From Terrimonas sp. (GTDB lineage: Bacteria; Bacteroidota; Bacteroidia; Chitinophagales; Chitinophagaceae): a stretch of DNA of 64,000 nucleotides. The position numbers were made by a program, and so were the translations under genes. Of this stretch, positions 18,838 to 26,922 are shown one piece after another. The notes beneath the pieces were generated by a model. It had not been told where the DNA came from and did no database searches. It worked only from the letters and a program-made list of their open reading frames with translations. Position 1 is the stretch's first letter. Every line of letters begins with the position of its first letter. The DNA is taken from assembly GCA_016125075.1 (NCBI GenBank), contig WGMO01000013.1, positions 140,319-204,318 on the forward strand. The letters run 5' to 3'.

Positions 18838-19509
18838 ATGAGCACCAGAACGGCCGCAATTGGGAAATTTACCTATAAAAAGCTACTCCGGTATTTTTTA
18901 CAGGGGGTGCTGATCATGGCGCCGATTGCCATTTCCATCTGGGCTATGGTGGCTTTATTTAATTTCCTAGACGAACTCCTGCCCCAAATATTGGGTACCA
19001 CCCGGCAAATTGCCATTGATACCAATGGCGACGGGGTGCTGGAGATCAAAACGGTGAAGGGCCTGCCCAAGGGGATCGGGTTCGGGATCGTGGTGATCCT
19101 GATCATCATTATCGGTTATATATCCTCGTTCTTCGTGGTGGGACGTTTTGTTGATTTTTTTGAAAGCCTGCTGGAAAGGACCCCTGGTATCAAGTTTATC
19201 TATACCTCGGTGAAGGATTTTTTTGAGGCTTTTGCCGGCGATAAGAAAAAATTCGACAAGCCTATCCTGGTCAATGTTTTTGGGGAAGAGGTCTGGATGA
19301 TCGGGTTCCTGACCAATGAAGACATGCACCAGTTTGAATTGGGTGCTGAATATGTTACGGCCTATGTGCCACAGGGTTATAATATTGCAGGCCAGGTGTA
19401 TGTGGTGAAACGGGAAAGGATCAAAATGCTAAAAGATGTTGGCGCCTCCGATGCCATGAAATTTGCGGTGACCGGTGGCGTGATAACGATTGACGACGAT
19501 AAAAAATAA
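18838..19509 (+). CDS. DUF502 family membrane protein
   Basis: A 223-residue protein of the DUF502 family. It has two transmembrane helices (near residues 20-45, FLQGVLIMAPIAISIWAMV, and near 80-105, GFGIVVILIIIIGYISSFFV) separated by a short loop. A soluble C-terminal domain follows, with the family stretch RTPGIKFIYTSVKDFFEAF. The function is unknown. A variant loop with the Asp/Asn-rich stretch DTNGDGVLEIK near 62-72 resembles an EF-hand-like calcium loop; this is seen in the sequence but its meaning is untested. It is followed 19 bp later by the S1/P1-like gene on the same strand. Confidence 0.86.
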   Translation: MSTRTAAIGKFTYKKLLRYFLQGVLIMAPIAISIWAMVALFNFLDELLPQILGTTRQIAIDTNGDGVLEIKTVKGLPKGIGFGIVVILIIIIGYISSFFVVGRFVDFFESLLERTPGIKFIYTSVKDFFEAFAGDKKKFDKPILVNVFGEEVWMIGFLTNEDMHQFELGAEYVTAYVPQGYNIAGQVYVVKRERIKMLKDVGASDAMKFAVTGGVITIDDDKK

Positions 19510-19528
19510 CCAGACCATTTCTTTTCTT

Positions 19529-20494
19529 ATGAAACGCCTTATCCTGCTATTGCCCATGGCCTTTCTCGCCATGGATGCCTCCTGCTGGGGGTTCTTTGCC
19601 CATAAAAAGATCAACAGCCATGCTGTTTTCCTCCTGCCCCCCGAAATGATCGCTTTTTATAAGGCCAATATCGATTACCTGGCCGAACATGCTGTTGACC
19701 CCGACAAGCGAAGGTATGCGGTGGCAGAAGAAGGACCCCGTCATTATATTGACCTCGACCATTATGGCGCTTATCCCTTTGACGCTTTACCAAGGTCCTG
19801 GAAGGAAGCTGTCGTTAAATATTCTGATGACAGTTTACAGGAACACGGCATCGTACCCTGGTGGATCGAGACCATGATGTACCGGCTGACAAAGGCCTTT
19901 CAGCAAAAAGAAACAGCAAAGATCCTCAAACTCTCCGCTGAACTGGGCCATTATATTGCTGATGCGCATGTACCCCTGCATACCAGCAGCAACCATAACG
20001 GGCAGAAGACCGGCCAGTTGGGTATCCATGGATTTTGGGAAAGCAGGATCCCGGAATTGCTGGCCGATAAGGAATGGGATTTCTTTATCGGAAGGGCCGT
20101 ATATCTCAATGACCCGGCTGCCTTTATCTGGTCGAGGGTGCTGGAAAGCGCCGCAGCAGCCGATACCGTTCTTCGGTATGAAGCGGAACTAACCCTCCAC
20201 TTTGCCATTGACCAGAAATATGCTTTTGAAAACCGGAACGGAACAACCATTCGTCAGTACTCTTCCGCTTTTGCCAGGGCCTATAATACGATGTTGCAGG
20301 GCATGGTGGAGCGAAGGATGCGGCAATCCATTTTTGCAATTGCTTCCTGCTGGTATACGGCCTGGGTCAATGCAGGGCAGCCCGACCTGAAAGGACTGAA
20401 CCGTGAAACGGTTTCGAAAGAAGACCAGGAAGAATTTGACCAGTTGAATGCTGCCTGGCGTAGCGGAAACATCAAAGGAAGGATTCATGAATAA
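19529..20494 (+). CDS. S1/P1-nuclease / zinc phospholipase C-like secreted protein
   Basis: A secreted protein of the S1-P1 nuclease / phospholipase C superfamily, a helical fold binding three zinc ions. The signal peptide MKRLILLLPMAFLAMDASC is followed directly by Trp20. In this superfamily the N-terminal Trp of the mature protein is itself a zinc ligand. Other likely ligands are in WGFFAHKKIN, RHYIDLDHYG, ELGHYIADAHVPLHT and HGFWE. The frame opens at a TTG at 19490, but the ATG at 19529 gives the exact signal peptide. Whether it cleaves nucleic acids or lipids cannot be told from sequence. It is probably cotranscribed with the DUF502 gene. Confidence 0.85.
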   Translation: MKRLILLLPMAFLAMDASCWGFFAHKKINSHAVFLLPPEMIAFYKANIDYLAEHAVDPDKRRYAVAEEGPRHYIDLDHYGAYPFDALPRSWKEAVVKYSDDSLQEHGIVPWWIETMMYRLTKAFQQKETAKILKLSAELGHYIADAHVPLHTSSNHNGQKTGQLGIHGFWESRIPELLADKEWDFFIGRAVYLNDPAAFIWSRVLESAAAADTVLRYEAELTLHFAIDQKYAFENRNGTTIRQYSSAFARAYNTMLQGMVERRMRQSIFAIASCWYTAWVNAGQPDLKGLNRETVSKEDQEEFDQLNAAWRSGNIKGRIHE

Positions 20495-20523
20495 AACGCC
20501 GGGAGCCACCCGTTATTATTTGT

Positions 20524-20554
20524 TACATTTGCACCCTCAATTCAAATTTGAATT
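20524..20554 (+). promoter_or_regulatory. serC promoter -7 box and downstream palindrome
   Basis: TACATTTG at 20524-20531 matches TAnnTTTG exactly; no good -33 TTG is seen at the usual spacing. The perfect 16-bp palindrome AATTCAAATTTGAATT (20539-20554) follows at the expected transcript start, 24 bp before the preferred serC start. Confidence 0.5.
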
Positions 20555-20578
20555 CTTTACATGAATGTCCTGAAATCA

Positions 20579-21646
20579 ATGGTACATAATTTTAATTCTG
20601 GCCCCAGCATTTTACCAAAAACGGTTTTTGAGCAGGCCAGCCAGGCTATTCTTGATTTTAACCATACCGGTCTATCGATCCTGGAGATCGGTCACCGCAC
20701 CAAACTGTTCCAGGAAGTGATGGATGAGGCGATTGCCCTGGTAAAGGAACTGATGCAACTGGATGCAGATCATGAAGTGTTATTTCTTCATGGAGGAGCC
20801 TCCACCCAGTTTTTCCAGGTACCCATGAACCTGCTGGATGAAAAGGAAACAGCCGCCTATCTTGATTGCGGTACCTGGGGTACAAAAGCCATCAGGGAAG
20901 CCAGGATCTTTGGAAATGTCAATGTTGTAGCCAGTTCTGCCGATAAGGATTATACCTATATCCCCAAGGGCTATAAGATCCCTAACAACTCAAAGTATTT
21001 TCATTATACCACCAATAACACCATCGAAGGCACCCAGATGCACAGCATCCCGGACAGCAGCGTTCCGCTGGTAGCGGATATGAGCAGTGATATCCTGAGC
21101 CGTTCCATGGACTTCAACCGCTTTGCCCTGATCTATGCCGGGGCGCAAAAAAATATCGGTGCAGCGGGGGTGAACCTGGTGATCGTCAATAAGCAGGTAC
21201 TCGGTACCGTTAGCCGGAAGCTGCCCACGATGATGGATTACCGGAACCATATCGCCAATGGCTCCATGCTCAATACCCCACCTGTTTTTGCAGTATATGT
21301 CTGCCTGCTGACCCTGCGCTGGCTCAAAGCGAATGGCGGAATAGCCGCGATGGAAGAAACCAACCAGGCCAAGGCACGGCTTCTCTATGATACCCTGGAT
21401 GCGTTACCTCTGTTTACACCCAAGGTGGCCCGCGAAGACAGGAGCCTGATGAACGTGGTCTGGATCATGGAGGATGAGCAGTTGGAAAAAGCATTTCTCG
21501 ATACCTGCAGGGAAAATGGCATGGTCGGTGTAAAAGGGCACAGGTCTGTAGGGGGTTTCAGAGCCTCCCTGTATAATGCACTCCCCATGGAAAGCGTGAT
21601 CGTCCTTACCGACCTGATGAAGGATTTCAGTCAGCAGCATTCATAA
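20579..21646 (+). CDS. serC: Phosphoserine aminotransferase
   Basis: A class V PLP-dependent aminotransferase converting 3-phosphohydroxypyruvate plus glutamate to phosphoserine in serine synthesis; it also acts in pyridoxal phosphate synthesis in many bacteria. It begins with the family hallmark HNFNSGPSILP. The PLP lysine lies in ALIYAGAQKNIGAAGVN, and the C-terminal GVKGHRSVGGFRASLYNA binds phosphate. Length (355 residues) is normal. The ATG at 20579 matches the family N-terminus better than the in-frame ATG at 20561. The DUF1015 gene follows 26 bp later, an association common in Bacteroidota. The E. coli-type pdxH, a PLP gene, lies elsewhere in the window at 53.9 kb. Confidence 0.95.
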   Translation: MVHNFNSGPSILPKTVFEQASQAILDFNHTGLSILEIGHRTKLFQEVMDEAIALVKELMQLDADHEVLFLHGGASTQFFQVPMNLLDEKETAAYLDCGTWGTKAIREARIFGNVNVVASSADKDYTYIPKGYKIPNNSKYFHYTTNNTIEGTQMHSIPDSSVPLVADMSSDILSRSMDFNRFALIYAGAQKNIGAAGVNLVIVNKQVLGTVSRKLPTMMDYRNHIANGSMLNTPPVFAVYVCLLTLRWLKANGGIAAMEETNQAKARLLYDTLDALPLFTPKVAREDRSLMNVVWIMEDEQLEKAFLDTCRENGMVGVKGHRSVGGFRASLYNALPMESVIVLTDLMKDFSQQHS

Positions 21647-21672
21647 ATTATTCAATCGGCATTATTATTATC

Positions 21673-22893
21673 ATGGCAATTATCAAACCTTTCAAAGCTT
21701 TACGACCCAAACCGGAATGGGCAGCCACCGTGGCATCAAGACCCTATGATGTATTGAATTCGGAAGAAGCCGCCCGCGAAGCTGCGGGGAACCCCCACTC
21801 TTTCCTGCATGTCACCAAATCCGAGATCGATCTTCCCGGCATCGCCGACACCCACAGTGATGCGGTGTATGAGAAAGCCAAAGAGAACCTATTACATTTT
21901 ATCAGCGAAGGAGTGCTGGAACAAGAAGAAAAAGACTGTTACTATATCTACCAGTTGATCATGGATGGCCGTTCCCAAACAGGACTGGTCTGTGTATCCT
22001 CCGTGGAAGACTATTTTAATGATGTAATCAAAAAGCACGAGTTCACCCGCCCAGAAAAAGAAAAAGACCGTATCGATCATATGCGCACAATCCGCGCACA
22101 GACCGGCAATGTATTCCTGGCTTACCGGGATGTAACAGAAGTCAATGCTCTGGTCAACGGGTGGAAGGCCACGCGCAAACCTATTTATGATTTCAAAGCC
22201 GATGATGGTATCCAGCATACGGTATGGTGTATCGATAATGATACCGTAACCGGTTCCATCACGCAACTCTTCCGTACCCTGGTGCCCGCCACCTATATTG
22301 CCGACGGTCATCACCGATGCGCTTCCGCTGCCAAAGTGAGTAAGGAATTCCCAGACAGCGAAAATGCCCGGTATTTTCTCACCACCATCTTTCCCGAAAG
22401 CGAACTCGCTATCCTCGATTATAACCGCGTGGTGAAAGACCTGAATGGTTATAGCCCGGAAGAATTTATCAGCGCCCTGCAGGATGATTTCATGATCACC
22501 CAGAGCCCCGAGCCGGTCAAACCCATACAGCTGCATGAATTTGGCATGTACCTCAACAAACAATGGTATATCCTCACCGCAAGAGCTGGCAGTTTTACCG
22601 AAGACCCTGTTGAAGTGCTGGATGTATCGATCCTTTCGCAGAACGCACTCAATAAATTACTTGATATCAAAGACCAGCGTACCGACAAGCGGATCGATTT
22701 TGTAGGCGGCATCCGCGGGTTGAAAGAACTGGAAAGAAGGGTTGACAGTGGTGAGATGAAAGTGGCTTTCAGCCTCTACCCCGTTACCCTGGCACAGTTG
22801 TTTGCCATTGCTGATACCGGGAATGTGATGCCCCCGAAAAGCACCTGGTTTGAACCCAAACTGAGAGACGGTTTGCTGACACATCTAATTTAA
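21673..22893 (+). CDS. DUF1015 family protein
   Basis: A 406-residue protein of the DUF1015 family. Recognisable family stretches are IKPFKALRP at the start, VASRPYDVL near residue 21, and YIADGHHRCASA near residue 211, which carries a conserved HHR. There is no signal peptide or membrane helix, so it is cytosolic. The biochemical function is not established. It lies in an operon with serC, where it is often found together with serine biosynthesis genes in Bacteroidota and Firmicutes. A role linked to serine or phosphoserine metabolism is therefore plausible but inferred. Confidence 0.9.
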   Translation: MAIIKPFKALRPKPEWAATVASRPYDVLNSEEAAREAAGNPHSFLHVTKSEIDLPGIADTHSDAVYEKAKENLLHFISEGVLEQEEKDCYYIYQLIMDGRSQTGLVCVSSVEDYFNDVIKKHEFTRPEKEKDRIDHMRTIRAQTGNVFLAYRDVTEVNALVNGWKATRKPIYDFKADDGIQHTVWCIDNDTVTGSITQLFRTLVPATYIADGHHRCASAAKVSKEFPDSENARYFLTTIFPESELAILDYNRVVKDLNGYSPEEFISALQDDFMITQSPEPVKPIQLHEFGMYLNKQWYILTARAGSFTEDPVEVLDVSILSQNALNKLLDIKDQRTDKRIDFVGGIRGLKELERRVDSGEMKVAFSLYPVTLAQLFAIADTGNVMPPKSTWFEPKLRDGLLTHLI

Positions 22894-22990
22894 TTAACTC
22901 TTAAATTATTCGTAATCTTGCAACCGGCACGTTTTTAATAACGTCTCTTCTTTTTCTTTGCCTTTGTATTGGCAAAACAAATTTATCTCC

Positions 22991-23998
22991 ATGAAAATAC
23001 GCTCCCTGTTTTTCCTGTTCACTGTTCTCAGCAGCTCCGTTTTTGGTCAGCCCACCAACTACCTGGAGACCGCCAGGAATTTCATGCGCAGCAGTGATTT
23101 TGACAATGCCATCGTGGTGCTGAACCGGGGATTACAGCAGGACAAGAATAATCTCGAACTGCAAAAGGAACTGATTCAATGTTACTATTACAAAAGGGAT
23201 TATACAAAGGCCGTTGAAGGGGTGAAAACCATCATCGACCGGGACGATGCCGATGTGATCAGTTTCCAGATCGCAGGCAACGTGTACAAAGCGCTTGAAG
23301 ATCCTAAAGAATGTGAGCGGATCTATAAGAAAGGCCTGAAGAAATTCCCCAAAAGCGGCCCCCTCTACAGTGAATATGGTGAACTACTCTGGGAGAAAAA
23401 AGATTATTCCGCCATCGGCCAGTGGGAAAAAGGGATTGAAACCGACCCGGGTTACAGCGGTAACTATTATAACGCCGCCCTTTATTATTTCTATACCCGG
23501 GATAAGGTATGGAGTCTTATTTACGGCGAAATCTTTGTGAACATGGAAAGCCTGTCGAAAAGAGGCGCCACCATGAAGGAATTATTGCTGAAAGGATACA
23601 AGGAAAAATTATTCGCGGAAGCCGACCTGATGAAAGGGGAAGAAAAGAACAAGAGTGAATTCGCCAAAGCCTTTCTTATGGTGATGGGTAAACAGGCTTC
23701 TGTTTTATCAAAAGGGATCTCTGTCGAAACCCTGACCATGGTGCGCACCCGTTTCATCCTGGACTGGTTTGAAAATTATGCTACGAAATTTCCCTTTCGT
23801 TTGTTTGATTACCACCAGCAATTGCTGAGGGATGGTATGTTTGACGCCTATAACCAATGGTTGTTTGGCACCGTGGAAGACCTGGCCGCCTACGACAACT
23901 GGACCAAGACCCATGTCACCGAATATGAAAAGTTCAGCAAATGGCAGCAATCAAGCATCTTTAAAATACCCCCCGGCCAATATTACCAGGTACGATGA
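22991..23998 (+). CDS. Secreted tetratricopeptide-repeat protein
   Basis: A 335-residue exported protein. The signal peptide runs MKIRSLFFLFTVLSSSVFGQ. TPR-like helical pairs follow (YLETARNFMRSSDFDNAIVVLNRGLQ, ELIQCYYYKRDYTKAV, CERIYKKGLKKFPKSG). The C-terminal half is less clearly repetitive and contains FENYATKFPFRLFDYHQQLL. The likely role is a periplasmic scaffold; no specific partner can be named. The frame opens at a TTG at 22958, but the ATG at 22991 starts the signal peptide. A hairpin terminator follows the stop. Confidence 0.83.
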   Translation: MKIRSLFFLFTVLSSSVFGQPTNYLETARNFMRSSDFDNAIVVLNRGLQQDKNNLELQKELIQCYYYKRDYTKAVEGVKTIIDRDDADVISFQIAGNVYKALEDPKECERIYKKGLKKFPKSGPLYSEYGELLWEKKDYSAIGQWEKGIETDPGYSGNYYNAALYYFYTRDKVWSLIYGEIFVNMESLSKRGATMKELLLKGYKEKLFAEADLMKGEEKNKSEFAKAFLMVMGKQASVLSKGISVETLTMVRTRFILDWFENYATKFPFRLFDYHQQLLRDGMFDAYNQWLFGTVEDLAAYDNWTKTHVTEYEKFSKWQQSSIFKIPPGQYYQVR

Positions 23999-24022
23999 TC
24001 CATCACTGATTTTTTATCGCTT

Positions 24023-24050
24023 CCCTGCCTGAGCAGGGTTTTTCTTTTTT
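24023..24050 (+). terminator. Intrinsic terminator of the TPR gene
   Basis: The stem CCCTGC/GCAGGG has a CTGA-type loop and is followed by a T-rich run (TTTTTCTTTTTT). It lies 25 bp after the stop. Confidence 0.8.
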
Positions 24051-24103
24051 AGCCTTATTTTCTATAAATTGTCAGTTTAAAGCCTGATAAATCTGCGATT
24101 GCC

Positions 24104-25885
24104 ATGACCCAACCCACACGCTTATTTGACTGCATTGCCTTACAACTGGAAAGAGGCGGCCTGGAGGATATGCTGGCTGCCAAGGAAAGAGGGCAGTGGA
24201 AAAAATACAGCTCCGCGGCCGTAAAAGAAATTGTCGACCATTTGAGTGCCGGGCTCCTGAGCCTGGGAGCAGGGCCCGCTGATATGTCGATCGAAGGCAG
24301 GGACAAGATCGCCGTGATCTCGAAAAACAGGCCTGAATGGATCATGCTGGACCTGGCGGTGCAACAGATCGGCGCCGTGCTGGTACCCGTTTACCCAACC
24401 ATCGGGGTCAATGACCTGGAATTTATTTTTAATGACGCTAAAGTGAAATTAGTTTTTGTAAACGATGAGGAATCCTTTCTCAAAGTGCACAGCATCCAGG
24501 GCCGTGTACCCAGTCTGCAGAAGATATTCACTTTTGAACATGTGCCCAATGCCGAACACTGGAAAACAGTGAACGGGCTCTCCAGCCCGGAAGGGATCGG
24601 CCAGGTAAGGGCCATCGCCGAAAAAATACAATACAAGGATCTCGCTACGCTGATCTATACCTCGGGAACCACCGGTACTCCCAAGGGCGTGATGCTTTCA
24701 CATGAAAATATCCTGAGCAATGTGATGGCCAGCACACCCTGTTTCCCTCCGGGGGAACATCTCCGTTCGCTGAGTTTCCTGCCCCTCAACCATATTTTTG
24801 AAAGGATGGTCTCCTATCTCTACCTGTTTCGCGGCACATCCATTTACTATGCCGAGAGCCTGGATACGATTGGACCCAACCTGCTGGAGGTAAAACCCCA
24901 TATGTTCACCACCGTGCCCCGTTTACTGGAAAAAGTGTATGACAAGATCATGCAGAAGGGCAACGAACTGACCGGTATCAAGCGGAAATTATTTTTCTGG
25001 GCCCATGAACTGGCCGAGAGATTTGAGATCAACACCCAACAGGGAGCCTGGTATGATTTTCAACTGGCCCTGGCCAATAAACTTGTTTTCAGCAAATGGC
25101 GCGAAGGGCTCGGCAATGAGATCAAATGTATCGTAACTGGCGGGGCAGCCTGCCAGGTAAGACTGATCAGGATCTTTACCGCCGCTCAGATCAGGATCAT
25201 GGAAGGGTACGGTCTCACCGAAACCTCCCCGGTCATCGCCGTCAACCGTTTTGAAGAATCCAACCGCAAATTCGGGACCGTTGGCCCGCTGATTGAAGGG
25301 GTGGAGGTCAAGATTGCCGAGGATGGGGAGATCCTTTGCAAAGGACCCAATGTGATGATGGGTTATTACAAGCGGCCCGACCTCACCGACGAAGTGATTC
25401 ACGATGGCTGGTTCAGCACGGGAGATATCGGGATGATGGTCGATAATAAATTTCTCAAGATCACCGACCGGAAAAAAGAACTGTTCAAGACCAGTGGGGG
25501 TAAATATGTAGCGCCCCTGCCCATCGAGAACCGGCTGAAAGAATCCCTTTTTATCGAACAGGTGCTGGTGGTGGGACCCGAAAGAAAATTTGTCGGTGCC
25601 CTGATCGTGCCCTCTTTTCCCAATGTGGAGGACTGGTGCCGGAAAAACAGCATTCCCTTTACCAATAAGGAAGAAATGATCCGGCATCCAAAGGTCATTG
25701 ACCTGTTCAAGGACCTGGTGGAAAGCTTTAATAAATATTTCAACCATGTGGAGCAGGTCAAGAAATTCGAGCTCTTACCCAATGAATGGAGTGTCGATAC
25801 AGGAGAGATGACGCCCAAGTTATCCCTTAAGCGAAAAGTGATCATGGAAAAATACCGCGATGCGATAGAAAGGATCTATGCCTAG
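24104..25885 (+). CDS. Long-chain fatty acid-CoA ligase (AMP-forming)
   Basis: A 593-residue member of the ANL superfamily, COG1022 (FAA1-type) branch. It adenylates a fatty acid and transfers it to CoA. The P-loop-like motif TLIYTSGTTGTPKGVMLSHENI is near residue 183; GYGLTETSPVIAVN near 368, WFSTGDIG near 432 and the catalytic-lysine hinge DRKKELFKTSGGKYVAP near 456 are all present. Length and motif order are normal. Its substrate is probably a long-chain acyl group, inferred from the branch. Its stop codon overlaps the convergent stop of the response regulator gene by 2 bp. Confidence 0.92.
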   Translation: MTQPTRLFDCIALQLERGGLEDMLAAKERGQWKKYSSAAVKEIVDHLSAGLLSLGAGPADMSIEGRDKIAVISKNRPEWIMLDLAVQQIGAVLVPVYPTIGVNDLEFIFNDAKVKLVFVNDEESFLKVHSIQGRVPSLQKIFTFEHVPNAEHWKTVNGLSSPEGIGQVRAIAEKIQYKDLATLIYTSGTTGTPKGVMLSHENILSNVMASTPCFPPGEHLRSLSFLPLNHIFERMVSYLYLFRGTSIYYAESLDTIGPNLLEVKPHMFTTVPRLLEKVYDKIMQKGNELTGIKRKLFFWAHELAERFEINTQQGAWYDFQLALANKLVFSKWREGLGNEIKCIVTGGAACQVRLIRIFTAAQIRIMEGYGLTETSPVIAVNRFEESNRKFGTVGPLIEGVEVKIAEDGEILCKGPNVMMGYYKRPDLTDEVIHDGWFSTGDIGMMVDNKFLKITDRKKELFKTSGGKYVAPLPIENRLKESLFIEQVLVVGPERKFVGALIVPSFPNVEDWCRKNSIPFTNKEEMIRHPKVIDLFKDLVESFNKYFNHVEQVKKFELLPNEWSVDTGEMTPKLSLKRKVIMEKYRDAIERIYA

Positions 25886-26517
25886 TACCCCGACTGCGAA
25901 GCAAGATTCACCAGCTCGGCCGTATTGCGGAGGTTGAGTTTTTTCAGGATATTATAGCGGTGTACCTCAACCGTTTTGGTGGTGATCTGTAAGTTTTCAG
26001 CAATTTCTTTTGAAGACAGACCCTTTTTGATCAGGACCACGATCTCCAGTTCCCGGTCGGAGAGCTTGTTGAGGGAAGGCTCGTTGCTCGTGTTCAGCAA
26101 TTGTTCGGCCAGCAGGTTACGGATATCCTCGCAAACATATTTATGCCCCTCCATCACTTCGGTGATGGCGCGGATCATTTCTTCCTTGGAGGATTGTTTG
26201 GTCACATAGCCGGAAGCCCCCTGTTTCATCATTTTCTTAGCGATGGCGGGCTGGGAGAACATGGTGATCGCAATGATTTTGGTGGCCGGCACCCTTTCCT
26301 GGATCTGGCGGGTGGTTTCAAATCCGTCGATGGGGGTCATATTGATATCCATCAGCACCACGTCCGGTTCCAGGTCGCCGGCAAACTGGATCGCTTCGTA
26401 GGGATTGCCTGTATCGGCCACCACCTGGAAGCGGGTATCGGCGTTCAGCAGGAAGGACCAGGTATCCCGTATGAGTTTATGGTCGTCGGCAATAAGGATA
26501 GAGACAGGCTCTTTCAT
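25882..26517 (-). CDS. NarL/FixJ-family response regulator
   Basis: A 211-residue regulator with an N-terminal receiver domain (phosphoacceptor Asp57 in VVLMDINM, acidic pair Asp11-Asp12, Lys near 107 in VTKQS). A C-terminal LuxR-type helix-turn-helix follows (LSDRELEIVVLIKKGLSSKEIAENLQITTKTVEVHRYNILKKL). There is no histidine kinase next to it, so its partner is elsewhere. It is an orphan in this window. It is divergently oriented from the sulfide:quinone reductase gene across a 405-bp gap. Confidence 0.92.
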   Translation of the reverse strand: MKEPVSILIADDHKLIRDTWSFLLNADTRFQVVADTGNPYEAIQFAGDLEPDVVLMDINMTPIDGFETTRQIQERVPATKIIAITMFSQPAIAKKMMKQGASGYVTKQSSKEEMIRAITEVMEGHKYVCEDIRNLLAEQLLNTSNEPSLNKLSDRELEIVVLIKKGLSSKEIAENLQITTKTVEVHRYNILKKLNLRNTAELVNLASQSGY

Positions 26518-26922
26518 GGTCTGTAATGTTTAGGTTTCGTTTCAATGATGTGCTGTGTTACCAGGAAAATATTATGAAAGGCGCTTCCTGTAACAAAGCT
26601 CAAATGATTCCCGGATACCGGGCATACAAATCAATAGCAATTAACCTTTCAACGGCAGGCGCAAATATTTATTTCGCAGGATTGGGTCTTACTACCTGTA
26701 GTTATAAATTTTTGTTCTGAGTTTCCATTTTAAAGTTAGGACTAAAAAGGCGAATTATTTTTTTTGGGTGACAATTATCACTTAAGCCTGAATATTTTAG
26801 GCCATTGGACCCTTATCATATGATAACCCCCGTTTCTTCTACCAACCTCATCAAATATGATGACGTTAATCAGAACCCGGCACCCCTGTTCTGAATACCT
26901 TTACCCTGTAAAACTTAAAAAG
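26518..26922. promoter_or_regulatory. Divergent intergenic region with a 14-bp palindrome
   Basis: No gene is supported in these 405 bp between the response regulator and the sulfide:quinone reductase. It contains the perfect palindrome TTATCATATGATAA at 26813-26826, with the 5-N4-5 geometry of Crp/Fnr sites, and a TACCTTTA element near 26898 about 20 bp before the quinone reductase start. Small open frames here lack coding features. Confidence 0.45.

Noticed and set aside
26526..26720. 64-residue open frame between the response regulator and sulfide gene
   Set aside because: No family resemblance, poor codon usage and no promoter-start arrangement; it is probably chance.
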